From assembly GCA_903869675.1 (NCBI GenBank), contig CAIQAB010000019.1:17027-81026 (forward strand): 64,000 nucleotides of DNA, given 5' to 3'. This DNA comes from an uncultured Verrucomicrobiota bacterium (lineage in GTDB: Bacteria > Verrucomicrobiota > Verrucomicrobiia > Opitutales > Opitutaceae). The notes under the pieces were generated by a model that searched no databases, was not told where the DNA came from, and saw only the letters and a program-made list of their open reading frames with translations. Made by a program: the position numbers and the translations under genes. Of the stretch, positions 19,843 to 29,319 are shown piece after piece (the first letter of the stretch is position 1; each line of letters opens with the position of its first letter).

Positions 19843-19853
19843 CCGTGCAGACG

Positions 19854-19883
19854 ATGGCTTGGCCTCTCTGCACTCCCCTATGA
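19854..19883 (+). CDS. putative leader peptide (9 codons) coupled to the prepilin
   Basis: ATG at 19854 begins a short frame encoding MAWPLCTPL, ending at TGA 19881-19883. The stop overlaps the prepilin start in an ATGA arrangement (19880-19883), the classic geometry for translational coupling. A good Shine-Dalgarno (19836-19842) serves this frame at 11-nt spacing. Expression is inferred from layout alone. The competing reading is that the prepilin begins at TTG 19859, which would put seven extra residues on the leader. Confidence 0.35.
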   Translation: MAWPLCTPL

Positions 19884-20665
19884 CTACCTCCACCAAGCGC
19901 CTCCAAAAAGGCTTCACCCTCATCGAGCTCCTGACGGTCATCGCGATCATCGGTATCCTTGCCGCGATCATCATCCCCACCGTGGGTAAGGTGCGCGACA
20001 CCGCCGCCAAGTCCGTTGCCGCCAGCAACCTCCGCCAAGTCGGCCAGGCTGCCCTGATCTACGCTTCCGATAACAAGGACGCCCTGCCCAAGTATACCGT
20101 CGTCACCAGCGGCGCCACTTTCGGCACCGCCTCTGCCACCGCAGTCGGCGAGACCGTTGACGGCTTCGCAGCCGCTCTGGCTGTCGGCGGCGGCTTGAAC
20201 GACGCCACCATCTGGGTCGTCTCGAACGACAAGAACGGCACCACCACCACCGGCGCCTCGACCGTTTACACCCCCACTGGCACCAGCAAGGCCTTCACCA
20301 CTGGCACGCCCCAGTTCACCGATCTTTCCCTCGCCTTCGGCGTGGTGCTCGGTCTGACCACCTCTGACTCCTCCACCACCCCGATCGCCTACACCCGTGG
20401 CATCACCGCCGCTACCGCTGGCACCTGGAGCGACACCCTAGGTGTCTACGGCAGCGATGGCGGTCACATCGTCTTCTTGGGCGGCAACGTCCAATACTAC
20501 CGTAACCTCGGCACCAGCTCAACGACTGGTGAGCTGATTGGTTCCGATGGCAACAAGGCCAACGATATCAAGAAGACCATCAAGTCCAGCTCCACCACCA
20601 AGAAGTTTGTGGAAGAGGCCCCCGCAGGCACCAGCGGCACCGCTGTTGCTGGTAACGGAGCCTGA
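19880..20665 (+). CDS. type IV prepilin-like / type II pseudopilin protein
   Basis: 261 residues. The N-terminus is a textbook type III signal: short basic leader (TSTKRLQKG) then FTLIELLTVIAIIGILAAII, cleaved after Gly11 with Phe as the new N-terminus and Glu5. The rest is a Thr/Ser/Gly-rich globular domain. Near the C-terminus GGHIVFLGGNVQYYRN is the H-containing strand frequent in Verrucomicrobiota and Planctomycetota G-type pseudopilins. It would be processed by PilD and assembled at the inner membrane. Strong terminator, biased codons and a good upstream ribosome site suggest high expression. No other pilus or secretion genes are nearby. Confidence 0.9.
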   Translation: MTTSTKRLQKGFTLIELLTVIAIIGILAAIIIPTVGKVRDTAAKSVAASNLRQVGQAALIYASDNKDALPKYTVVTSGATFGTASATAVGETVDGFAAALAVGGGLNDATIWVVSNDKNGTTTTGASTVYTPTGTSKAFTTGTPQFTDLSLAFGVVLGLTTSDSSTTPIAYTRGITAATAGTWSDTLGVYGSDGGHIVFLGGNVQYYRNLGTSSTTGELIGSDGNKANDIKKTIKSSSTTKKFVEEAPAGTSGTAVAGNGA

Positions 20666-20681
20666 TCCCGAAGATTCTATC

Positions 20682-20717
20682 AAAAAACCCAGCCTCACAA
20701 GGGCTGGGTTTTTTTGC
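20682..20717 (+). terminator. intrinsic terminator after the prepilin gene
   Basis: AAAAAACCCAGCC and GGCTGGGTTTTTT form a perfect 13-bp stem with a 7-nt loop and a T run, 17 bp after the stop. Confidence 0.93.
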
Positions 20718-21015
20718 GTCCGTATCCTGATGTCGCGATGCTAGTATAGGGCCATACAAGCAGCGCAGACACCAGCGATAGATTAACCTTTTACCATATA
20801 AAACTCTGCTGGGAAAAGGGTAATATCAGAAACTGAATCCAGCACCAATCGCTCACCACAGATCACGGGCGGCCACGGCGTGATCACTTTTATCCGTGAT
20901 AATCCGTGCAATGAGTGGTCAAACAAAACTCGACGCCAGCGGCCTGAGAGCAAAAGAGACCTCGCGCACGGGTCACGGTGACGCCGGGGCCCGCCGCCAG
21001 CCAGGGCGGGGGGCA
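20718..21015. other. non-coding gap with ATCCGTGATAATCCGTG-type repeat
   Basis: About 300 bp without a convincing gene. It holds a GATCAC...GTGATC inverted pair (20861-20866 and 20880-20885) and, next to it, two copies of an ATCCGTG unit in ATCCGTGATAATCCGTG (20892-20908). An open minus-strand frame crosses the region but has no family-like sequence. The gap separates the prepilin terminator from the 3' end of the minus-strand sensor kinase. Confidence 0.5.
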
Positions 21016-23904
21016 TCAGGTAGCGGTCAGAATCGCCTGCACTTTTTTGCTGAAATCATTGATTTCAAATGGCTTTTGAATAAAGCCAGCCAGGCCTTTG
21101 CCCGCGAAGCGGGTCAGCACATCTTGCCGATTATAACCGCTCATCAGAATCACCCGCACGTCTGGTCGCAAGTGCTGGAGCAACCGGAAGACTTCTTCAC
21201 CATCGAGGTGGGGCATGGAGAGATCGAGCAGGACGAGTGCATATTTCTGCGGCTGGGCTGAAAAGATATCCACGGCTTCGCGACCATCGCAGGCTAGATC
21301 AACGGTGAAGCCCATGTGCTCCAAAAGACTGGCCGACAGCATCCGCACGCACTCCTCGTCGTCAGCGACAAGCACGGTGCCGCTCCCGCTGCATGGCGCC
21401 AGTTTGGCGGGAGCCTCGGGCGGAGCGGGGATTTCGCTGGAAATGAGGCAAGGAAACAACAGGCGGAAGGTGGAGCCTTTGCCCGGTTCGGAATAGACGT
21501 TAACCGCGCCCTTGTGCCCGCGCACGATGCCGAGGACCGCCGCCAAACCGAGGCCGCGGCCGATAAACTTAGTGCTGAAAAAGGGGGCAAAAACACGGGC
21601 CAGATCATCCGGCTCTATGCCGCTGCCGTTGTCGCTGATCTCGACAAACACATAATCGCCCTCCGTCAGGGCGTCGCCGTTGGTCATGCTCCGGAGACAG
21701 GCGGCATCGGCATGGGTGTGACCGGTGTTGATCGCGATGACGCCGCTGCGCCCGGCGATGGCCTCGGACGAGTTGGTAATGAGGTTTATCAAAATCTGCC
21801 GAATCTGGGTGGCGTCCGCCTCGACCGCCGGCAGCGGTTCGGTGAGTTGGAAACGGAGGACGCAGTGCTTGCCGATCGAGATTTCCATAAGCCGGGTGGT
21901 TTCCCGGATGATCTGGTTAAGGTTGACGGCTTGGATGACGAAACGCCCTCGGCCAGAATAGGCTAGCATCTGCTTGCAGAGGTCGGCGGCACGACGGGAG
22001 GCTTGCTCGATTTGCTCGACCAGGATCAATTCAGCGGCTTGGTGCGCGAGACTGTTGCGCAGCAGGGAGGCATTGCCGAGCACTGCGGTGAGGATATTAT
22101 TAAAATCGTGGGCAATACCGCCGGCGAGCACGGCTAGACTCTCGAGCTTGGCGGTGGCGGCGATTTTTTGATCCAAGCGCGCACGATCGGCAGCGATTTT
22201 ATGAGCGAACGAGAGATCCTGAATCACCGCGAGATAGCCGTTAACGACCCCTTGGGTATCGCGTAGACACGTCACGGAAAGACTGGCGGAGAATTGGACG
22301 CCATCGCGGCGGATCAGAGTCCATTCGTGGTGATCGGGCGCACCCGTCTGGCGAGCCTTGGCGATGAGGGTTTCCAGCCCAGGGGCGACAGTGCGCCCGA
22401 GCTCGGCGGTCAGCACGGCAGCGCGAGCGGCCAACTCCGCCGCATCGTGCCAACGGGACAAATCATAACGGCCAACCACTTCACCGGCAGGATAATCCAA
22501 CAAATCCTCGCCCGAACGATTTAAGCGGGTGATCACGCCGGCGAGATCCGAGGCCACCACGACATAATCCGTCGAATCCAGAATCGCCTCCAGCAAACCG
22601 TTCGCGTGCAAAAGCTCGGCGGCGGCGCGTTTTTGCGAAGTGATATCTGTCTGGATAATGACGTAGCGCCGAGGCCTACCCTCTTCGTCGGAGAAAGGGG
22701 CCATGGTGGTAGCGACCCAGTAGAGTGCGCCAGAACGGGAACGGCTGCAGATATCCCCTTTCCATGCTTTTCCGGCTGCCAGAGTGGCAAATATCTCTTG
22801 AAAAAAGGCTTCCGAGTGCACCCCGGAATTCACCAAGCGGTAGGTCTGACCGATCAGCTCCTCTTCGGCATAGCCGCAAAGCTCCTGAAACTTACGATTG
22901 GCCTGCACGATAACGCCATCGAGATCTGTCATCGCCACGATGGAATGCAGTTCGAGCGCGAAGTGCTGCCGGTTGACTTGTTCGAGGGCCGCCCGGAGTC
23001 GCTGATCGGCGTGCTTACGAACCGTCACATCGCAGATGAAGCCGTGCCAAAGCGTGCTGCCGTCGGCCTCACGCTCGGGCGAGGATTCGCCGAGCAGCCA
23101 GCGCTCGGTGCCATCCGGGAAGCAGACGCGATACTCCAGCTGCCAAGTCTCCAACCGCTCGGCCGAGCGGATGATCGAAGCCCACACCGCCTCCCGATCT
23201 TCCGGATGCAGCAGAGCCAAAACCACTGAGGCATCTGCGACCACATCCTCCGGAGCGACGTGAAAGATCTCTCGAATACCCTCGCTGGCGTAGGGGAAAC
23301 AACTGGTGCCGTCGGGCCGAAGCCGGAACTGATAAATCACGCCGGGCAGGCGCGCGGAGATTTTCTCCAGCCGATCGGCCAGCATGTGCTTATGAACTCT
23401 GGCGTGATATGCGGCGAGTTGCGCGATAGCTAAATCTGAAAAATCCTGCATCACAGAGATTTCCTCGTGATTCCACACCCGGACCTGCACCGCCATCACA
23501 CAGAACGATCCGACGACAAAACCATCGGGCGTGCGCAAAGGAAAACCCAAGTAGCTACGAACCCCAAAATCCTTAACCAGCACCGATCCGCAAGCCAACC
23601 TATCACTCAGGGTATCATTGATTACCAGCGGCGTCGTTCTACCGAGGACATGCTGGCAAATAGATTGGTCGCAAGGTATGGCAGGCGTCTTGGCCAAGGC
23701 CCCTTCGAGACCAAACCGGGAGAGGATATGCAACTGCTCATCGGCGATCAGGCCGATAAACGAAACCGGAGCCGATAAAGCGCGGGCAGCGAGTCTGGTT
23801 AATCGATTAAAATCCTCGCCAGCAGGGATTTCCCCGGATACCAACCCGTGTGGGATGGCTAGGTGTTTGGGAGCAGCGAGTAAAGTCACAGGTATATATG
23901 ACAA
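21016..23904 (-). CDS. hybrid sensor histidine kinase (GAF-PAS-PAS-PAS-HisKA-HATPase-REC)
   Basis: 962 residues, no membrane segment, so cytoplasmic sensing. Domains in order: GAF (about 30-160), a PAS_3-type domain (about 185-300), two further PAS domains (about 310-550), and HisKA with the phospho-acceptor in LAGGIAHDFNNIL near residue 600. HATPase_c follows with N-box NLITNSSEAI and G-box SDNGSGIEPDD, then a C-terminal receiver (845-962) with phospho-Asp in LLDLSMP near 893. The start read here is TTG at 23902-23904; an in-frame GTG five codons later is equally possible. No partner regulator or transmitter is adjacent, so it is an orphan hybrid kinase. The upstream neighbour is the Ig/pectate lyase gene, 228 bp away. 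Confidence 0.9.
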   Translation of the reverse strand: MSYIPVTLLAAPKHLAIPHGLVSGEIPAGEDFNRLTRLAARALSAPVSFIGLIADEQLHILSRFGLEGALAKTPAIPCDQSICQHVLGRTTPLVINDTLSDRLACGSVLVKDFGVRSYLGFPLRTPDGFVVGSFCVMAVQVRVWNHEEISVMQDFSDLAIAQLAAYHARVHKHMLADRLEKISARLPGVIYQFRLRPDGTSCFPYASEGIREIFHVAPEDVVADASVVLALLHPEDREAVWASIIRSAERLETWQLEYRVCFPDGTERWLLGESSPEREADGSTLWHGFICDVTVRKHADQRLRAALEQVNRQHFALELHSIVAMTDLDGVIVQANRKFQELCGYAEEELIGQTYRLVNSGVHSEAFFQEIFATLAAGKAWKGDICSRSRSGALYWVATTMAPFSDEEGRPRRYVIIQTDITSQKRAAAELLHANGLLEAILDSTDYVVVASDLAGVITRLNRSGEDLLDYPAGEVVGRYDLSRWHDAAELAARAAVLTAELGRTVAPGLETLIAKARQTGAPDHHEWTLIRRDGVQFSASLSVTCLRDTQGVVNGYLAVIQDLSFAHKIAADRARLDQKIAATAKLESLAVLAGGIAHDFNNILTAVLGNASLLRNSLAHQAAELILVEQIEQASRRAADLCKQMLAYSGRGRFVIQAVNLNQIIRETTRLMEISIGKHCVLRFQLTEPLPAVEADATQIRQILINLITNSSEAIAGRSGVIAINTGHTHADAACLRSMTNGDALTEGDYVFVEISDNGSGIEPDDLARVFAPFFSTKFIGRGLGLAAVLGIVRGHKGAVNVYSEPGKGSTFRLLFPCLISSEIPAPPEAPAKLAPCSGSGTVLVADDEECVRMLSASLLEHMGFTVDLACDGREAVDIFSAQPQKYALVLLDLSMPHLDGEEVFRLLQHLRPDVRVILMSGYNRQDVLTRFAGKGLAGFIQKPFEINDFSKKVQAILTAT

Positions 23905-23977
23905 TCAACATACGTCACATTACCGTTACGAATAAATAATTCCGCTTAATGCATTTGGTGCAATCTACGTTTCTTTA

Positions 23978-24086
23978 AGAAATCATGGCAGCGGCAGCAG
24001 GCTGGGAAATCTCCAAGCCAAACCCGGGGGCTGCCGGTTCCCTTTCTTTTGGCGCTTTTAAGGCTTCAGGGCGCATTCGTCCTGAA
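23978..24086. other. structured intergenic element of unknown type
   Basis: A 7-bp stem (CGGCAGC 23992-23998 with GCTGCCG 24030-24036) encloses a smaller hairpin (GGCT 24000-24003 with AGCC 24016-24019). It is bordered outside by AAGAAA and TTTCTT. A second hairpin (TTCAGGGCG...CGTCCTGAA) spans 24065-24086 and pairs fully, with one G-U, only when read as plus-strand RNA. It lies between the pectate lyase stop and the kinase start. It did not match any riboswitch consensus that could be recalled. Confidence 0.4.
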
Positions 24087-24132
24087 ATACTTACTCAAGT
24101 CTATTATTTAAGATCGCTTTAGCTAAACCAAG

Positions 24133-27100
24133 TCAAGGCATGCCAACCCGAAGGCGGACAAAGAGGCGGGGGGCGGAAGAGTCGAAACCGAGCGCCAATC
24201 GCTCCAAAGTGGCGGTGGTTGACTCGACGGTCGGTGTGCCGGTCAGGGTGGTCCAAGTCACCAGGTCGGAAGAGTTTTCCACGATGGTGGTAATGCCGGC
24301 GGCCGCGCGATTGCGAGGATAACGGGCGATCCAGTGGCCCGGACGATCGGTCGTGAGACTCAAGTCGTCGCCCGCCCATTCGGCGCGGGTTGGGTCCGAG
24401 CCGACGCTGTATTCGTGCAAATTAGGCCGGCCATCGGCATCGGGATCGGCCCCGAAGGCAGCATTCGCGCCGGATAAGTTATTCAAAGCCAGCCATGTCG
24501 GAAAACCCGGCAGGAGCGTGATGCCGGCCGTGGTGCTGGCGGAGGAACCGGCCGAGTTGGTAACGCGGACCCAATACGAGGTGGCGGCGAGCAGGGCCGG
24601 GGTGGTGAAGGTCGCCGCATTGGTGCCGATCGGGGCTGACACATCGCCGGACTGGCCTTGGAACCACTGATAAACGAGCGGAGCGGTGCCAGTCGCGGCA
24701 ACGGTGAGCGTGGCGCTTTGCCCGCCATTCACGGCTTGGCTGAGGGGCTGGGTGGTGACCACCGGCGCAATGGCCGCCGGGGCATCGGCATTGGCGGTGC
24801 GTAGCCAGTTCGTTTTGGGCCAGACCAGACGGCCGGCACCGGCACCGGCCTCGAGGATTTGCGGTAAATTAGAGGGGTTGTCCATCGTTGGGGCCGCGTA
24901 GGGGGCGGAGCCGTCGGTCGTATTCCACGAAAAGGGAATAACGGGAGCCTGGAAGGGACCCATCGGGCTACCGGCGTCGGTGCTGTCGCCGCGGATCGTG
25001 GTGGTGGTGCCGTTGGTGTTGAGGAACTGGTAGATCGTATCGACCGACTTGATCTTACCGGTATAGACAGGGTTGGCGGGGTCGGTCTGGTTGTTGCGCA
25101 GCGGGGTGAGGCAATCGCGATAAAAGGACTTCTCCACCAGGATTGCGGAGCCCTCGGTGGCGATGGAGCCATTGAGGAAGGGGTTAAAGCTATAGGTGTT
25201 TTCCAAACTAAGCTGGGCGGCAGAACTCATGGCGGCCTTGCGGGTGTCGCGCAGGCGCTTGGCGACGAGGGCGCGGGAATCGTCCACGTAGATGTTGTAA
25301 TTGTGGACTTGTCCGCCGCGCAGACGGGGCACGCAGCGGTCCCAGATGTTTTCGAACCACTGGTGGTGGAAGGTGGCGGAAAGGACGTCGTTCTGGGCGT
25401 CGAGCTCGGTGGCGCCCATCAAGTGGCACTTATCATGGCCTTGGATGATCTGGACGATATCTTCTACACTGAAGCCATTGGTGCGAAGGAAATTATAAAA
25501 TGCCCGCGACGAACGGGACGCCTCGAGGGCGGCGATCTGCTGGCGCACAAAACTGTTGGGATTGGTGGCGCCGTCGTCACCGACATAGCGGCACCAGGAG
25601 AACGTCACGTATTGGGTGCCTTTTTTCAGGTCGACGATACCGTCATAGGTTTTGGTGAACGTGCAGTGGTCGATCCAGACATTGCTGACCACACCACCGT
25701 TGCTGAGGTCGATGAAATCCCAGTCGTTGGAGTCGTAGTTGCCTTTGCTCGCCTCGTCCCACTCCCAGAGTTCGTCGAAGCGGAGATTGCGAAGGATAAT
25801 ATTGGAGGTGCCTTTGATGTTGAGGCAGGAGTGCCGGATGGTGGAACCGTTGACTGAGAAAATGGTCAAGCCACCGCCCTTGGGCACGATATCGACGAGG
25901 CTTACACCGGTCGTAATGAGGCGAGGGTGGAGCTTGGGCGTGGCATGTTCGCGAAAATTACCCAACAGGCGGGTGTCGGCATCGACCTCGTTGTAACCGA
26001 GATCGAGGTCGTTGAGGATCTCGATGACGCGAACGGCGCCGGCGGTTTTAGAGGAGTCGTAAATGGCTTTCACAAACTCATAGGGGGTGGAGCACTTGCG
26101 ATAGGACGCATCAGTCTCGGCGACGAGGCCGCCGCCGGTGGTGCCGGTCCCGAGTTTGCCAAAGCCCTGTAAATCAAAAGTAGACCAAGCCAACTCGGCG
26201 GTCACGGTAAGTGAGGCCGCGGCGCTCGTGGCCGAACCGAAGCCGTTGCTCACGACTACGTCGAATACGGCGCCGGAATCGGAGACCTGCAGGTTACTCA
26301 AGGTCAGCGTGGCGCCGGTGGCCCCGGGGATATTCACCCCGCCCCGTCGCCATTGATAAGCGAGCGTCGCGGTGCCGATCGCGCTAACAGAGAACGTGGC
26401 GCTGGCGCCAACGTAAGCGGCCTGATTTACGGGATGCGTCGTGATGTTCGGCGGGCCATTTACGGTGAGCGTGGCGGATGCGCTGGTGGTTGTGCCGCCC
26501 GGGCCCAGGATCACCACATCGTAGGCGCCGGCGTCAGCGAATTGGACGTTGGTCAAATCCAGCGTGGCGGCCGTGGCCCCGGAAAGCGCGACGCCGGCCT
26601 TGCGCCACTGGTAGGTGAACGGGCCGTCGCCCGAGGCGACCACGGTAAAGCTCGCCGAGGCGCCGGCCAATACAGTTGCGGCCGACGGCGGGGTGGCGAT
26701 GAGCGGCGGAAGCAAAACCGTCAGCTGTGCACTGGCGCTGGAGATAGAGCCGGCCGAATTGCTGACTGTAACCGTGTAAGCGCCAGCGTCACCAGCGGCG
26801 ACGCTCGGAAGGTTCAGCGTGGCAGACGTCGCACCGGGGATGGGCGAGACGCCCTTGAACCATTGGTAGGAAAGCGGGGCGGTGCCGTTGGCGACGACGG
26901 TGAAGCTCGCGCTGGTGCCAGCCGCGACGGAAAGGCTCGAGGGTTGGGTCGTGACAGCAGGCTTAACCGCGAGACTGGATACACTCAGGGTGGCGGTCGC
27001 GCTGGTCGCGAAGCCGAGTGAATTTGTCGCCACGACTGAGTAGGCGCCGGCATGGGAGGCATTGACACCGGAAATGGAGTAACTGGCCGCGGTGGCTCCG

Positions 27101-27963
27101 GGGATGGAAGCCGCGTCCTTGAACCATTGGTAGGTCGGAGCGGGACTGCCCGAGGCAGCGGCGGTGAAAGTCACCGAGTCACCAAGCGAAGCCGACTGGG
27201 TGGCAGGCTGAAGCGTAAAAACCGGTGCGCTGTCCACCGTGCGGGCGGTGGCGGAAAAGACCACGTCGTCAATGCCAAGGATATCGTGGGAATTGGTGGA
27301 TGAGGTGGCGGTGTTGGTAAAAGTCCAGCGGATCCAAAGCGTCGCGCCCTCGGGCACGCTCACGGGCACGGCGCTGACCGAGCGGGCGGTCGCGGCGGGT
27401 GCGGAGCCGTTGAGCGTGGAATAAGCCAACGTAGGCAGCTCCGTCCAACCAGTGGCGGCGGGCAAGTCGGAGGCAACGGCGCCGACGCGGTAAAAAACCG
27501 CCACCGCGACGGTGCGTGCGTTGGTCGCCTCGCGCCATTGCTCGGCCGCGTAAGCCAGCGAAAGGGAGGTCAGCTCGCGCCCGGAGCGATTAACAAACGC
27601 AAGGCCGAGGTGGGTGGGCGCGGAGGCGAGCTGGGTGTGGTAAGCTAGCGCACGGTCGGAGTTAGCAGCGTTACTACCGACGTTGGTGATGACGAGATGA
27701 GCGGGGTTGGTGGCGGTGCCGTTAATGGTCACGGCAGAGGCGTTGAAGGCCCCCGCGGAATCCGAGGCATACCAACCGGGGAGCGTGGAGTTGTTGGCCC
27801 AAGTGAAGCCTCCGGTCAGCGGCAGGGAATCGAAACTCTGACTGTGGCCGGCGGCCAGCAGGGCGGTGTCGATCGTGATGTCCGCCCGGACCGACGAGAG
27901 CGAAAGCAGGGCGATCAAACCAAAATAAACTCGGATCAGCGCGGCGTAGAGACGAAGGGACAT
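24133..27963 (-). CDS. secreted multi-domain protein: Ig-like repeats plus family 1 pectate lyase
   Basis: 1,276 residues from ATG 27961-27963. A signal peptide (about 1-28, LIALLSLSSVRA) directs export. Then come a beta-sandwich domain (30-240) and four tandem Ig-like domains (about 246-588), each with the repeated W-F/R core (YQWFK or YQWRK) and DAGAY strand. A parallel beta-helix pectate lyase domain (about 589-1050) carries the PL1 signature NVWIDHCTFTKTYDG. A fifth Ig-like domain (1064-1151) and a C-terminal module with NLHEYSVGSDPTRAEW complete it. It should bind and cleave polygalacturonate outside the cell or at the surface. The C-terminal module is common in Verrucomicrobiota secreted proteins; there is no terminal membrane anchor. 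Confidence 0.88.
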   Translation of the reverse strand: MSLRLYAALIRVYFGLIALLSLSSVRADITIDTALLAAGHSQSFDSLPLTGGFTWANNSTLPGWYASDSAGAFNASAVTINGTATNPAHLVITNVGSNAANSDRALAYHTQLASAPTHLGLAFVNRSGRELTSLSLAYAAEQWREATNARTVAVAVFYRVGAVASDLPAATGWTELPTLAYSTLNGSAPAATARSVSAVPVSVPEGATLWIRWTFTNTATSSTNSHDILGIDDVVFSATARTVDSAPVFTLQPATQSASLGDSVTFTAAASGSPAPTYQWFKDAASIPGATAASYSISGVNASHAGAYSVVATNSLGFATSATATLSVSSLAVKPAVTTQPSSLSVAAGTSASFTVVANGTAPLSYQWFKGVSPIPGATSATLNLPSVAAGDAGAYTVTVSNSAGSISSASAQLTVLLPPLIATPPSAATVLAGASASFTVVASGDGPFTYQWRKAGVALSGATAATLDLTNVQFADAGAYDVVILGPGGTTTSASATLTVNGPPNITTHPVNQAAYVGASATFSVSAIGTATLAYQWRRGGVNIPGATGATLTLSNLQVSDSGAVFDVVVSNGFGSATSAAASLTVTAELAWSTFDLQGFGKLGTGTTGGGLVAETDASYRKCSTPYEFVKAIYDSSKTAGAVRVIEILNDLDLGYNEVDADTRLLGNFREHATPKLHPRLITTGVSLVDIVPKGGGLTIFSVNGSTIRHSCLNIKGTSNIILRNLRFDELWEWDEASKGNYDSNDWDFIDLSNGGVVSNVWIDHCTFTKTYDGIVDLKKGTQYVTFSWCRYVGDDGATNPNSFVRQQIAALEASRSSRAFYNFLRTNGFSVEDIVQIIQGHDKCHLMGATELDAQNDVLSATFHHQWFENIWDRCVPRLRGGQVHNYNIYVDDSRALVAKRLRDTRKAAMSSAAQLSLENTYSFNPFLNGSIATEGSAILVEKSFYRDCLTPLRNNQTDPANPVYTGKIKSVDTIYQFLNTNGTTTTIRGDSTDAGSPMGPFQAPVIPFSWNTTDGSAPYAAPTMDNPSNLPQILEAGAGAGRLVWPKTNWLRTANADAPAAIAPVVTTQPLSQAVNGGQSATLTVAATGTAPLVYQWFQGQSGDVSAPIGTNAATFTTPALLAATSYWVRVTNSAGSSASTTAGITLLPGFPTWLALNNLSGANAAFGADPDADGRPNLHEYSVGSDPTRAEWAGDDLSLTTDRPGHWIARYPRNRAAAGITTIVENSSDLVTWTTLTGTPTVESTTATLERLALGFDSSAPRLFVRLRVGMP

Positions 27964-28159
27964 GGCGAGGGGATATGAGCGTTCAGGGATGATCCCGATC
28001 ATTGCGGGATATCCCTCCTCCACTAGGAGGTATAAAAGGGGTGGAGCCATGCACGACTCTCATGCGCGACCGCGCAATCCAGACTGCGCACGCATCGTTG
28101 CATAAAATTCGCCACCCTGAATGCGGTGAATCAAGCCGCGGGATAAAAAGCCCGCCGCT

Positions 28160-29281
28160 TTAATCCTGACCGAGCAGGTAATCCGGATTCAGTTTATGCA
28201 GGGACTTGGGAATGAAGACGCCATTCTTTCGAATGATTTTACCGTCGAACCAGACCTCGCCGCCGCCGTATTCGGGGCGCTGGATATTCACCATATCCCA
28301 GTGGACCTGGCTCTTGTTACCGTTGCCCACGCCCTCATAGGCCTGACCGGGGGTGAAGTGGAAGCTCCCGGCGATCTTCTCGTCGAAGAGGATATCGCGC
28401 ATCGGCTCGCGGATGTGGGGGTTAAAGCCGAGGGCAAACTCACCCACGTAGCGGGCGCCGGGGTCACTATCGAGAATCTCATTGAGTCGCTTGGTGTTGT
28501 TGGCGGTGGCTTCCACGATACGTCCCCCTTTAAAAACAAGGCGGATATTCTCGAACGAGGTGCCGAGATAGACGGAGGGGGTATTGTATTGGATGACGCC
28601 CTCAACCGAATCCTTGACCGGGCAGGAGAACACCTCGCCGTCGGGGATGTTGCGCTGACCGCCGCAGGCCCGGGCGCCGATGCCCTTGATGGAGAAGGTC
28701 AGATCGGTGCCCGGGCCCTTGAGGTGCACCCGGTCGGTCTTTGCCATGAGGGCCACGAGCGCCTTCATGCCGGGAATCATGCGGGCATAGTTAAGGGTGC
28801 ATACCCGGAAGTAGAAATCCTCGAAGGCTTCGGTGCTCATGCCGGCTTGCTGGGCCATGGCGGCGGTCGGCCAGCGCAGCACGACCCACTTGGTCTTGTT
28901 TACGCGGTGGTCGAGCACGGGCTTCATCAACCGCGAGTAGAGTTGCACGCGGGAGGAAGGGACGTCGGAAGATTCGAAGATATTATCCGAACCACGAAGG
29001 GCGATGTAGGCGTCCACTTTCTGCATGCGGAGCAACTCGACCTCGGCCTGGGGTGCAAATTGCGCCTCTTCCGCTCCCCGCATCAGCTCGCGAGTGATGC
29101 GGGCACGATGCAGTTGAACGATGGGATGGGCACCGCGGGCGCGGGCAGCGCGGACCAGCGACACGACCATCTCATCGGGCACATCGAAGGCGTCGATCAG
29201 GACGCGTTCGCCTTTTTTAAGTTCGCAGGAAAACCCGGCCAGGCCGGCGGCAAGTTGATCAAAACGAGGATCGGTGAGCAT
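28160..29281 (-). CDS. M29-family aminopeptidase
   Basis: 373 residues. Sequence pattern matches the AmpS/PepS (thermophilic aminopeptidase, M29) family: an N-terminal sensing half, then the metal-site half with [23 protein letters not shown] and QVHWDMV, supplying the Glu/His/Asp ligands for a dinuclear metal centre. It releases N-terminal residues, often Leu or Arg, from peptides in the cytoplasm. Starts at ATG 29279-29281, 38 bp after lpxK on the same strand, so likely co-transcribed with it, although the functions are unrelated. Confidence 0.87.
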   Translation of the reverse strand: MLTDPRFDQLAAGLAGFSCELKKGERVLIDAFDVPDEMVVSLVRAARARGAHPIVQLHRARITRELMRGAEEAQFAPQAEVELLRMQKVDAYIALRGSDNIFESSDVPSSRVQLYSRLMKPVLDHRVNKTKWVVLRWPTAAMAQQAGMSTEAFEDFYFRVCTLNYARMIPGMKALVALMAKTDRVHLKGPGTDLTFSIKGIGARACGGQRNIPDGEVFSCPVKDSVEGVIQYNTPSVYLGTSFENIRLVFKGGRIVEATANNTKRLNEILDSDPGARYVGEFALGFNPHIREPMRDILFDEKIAGSFHFTPGQAYEGVGNGNKSQVHWDMVNIQRPEYGGGEVWFDGKIIRKNGVFIPKSLHKLNPDYLLGQD

Positions 29282-29319
29282 GGTTTTAAGGGATATGGAA
29301 AGAGGGATTTACCCAGAAA

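Noticed and set aside
20783..21015. 77-codon minus-strand frame downstream of the prepilin gene
   Set aside because: Runs through the ATCCGTG repeat and has no recognisable domain; position between a terminator and a gene 3' end gives no promoter.
23905..24132. Riboswitch (cyclic di-GMP or cobalamin type) upstream of the hybrid kinase
   Set aside because: Hairpins are present but the conserved loop sequences of those classes are not; kept only as an unclassified structured element.
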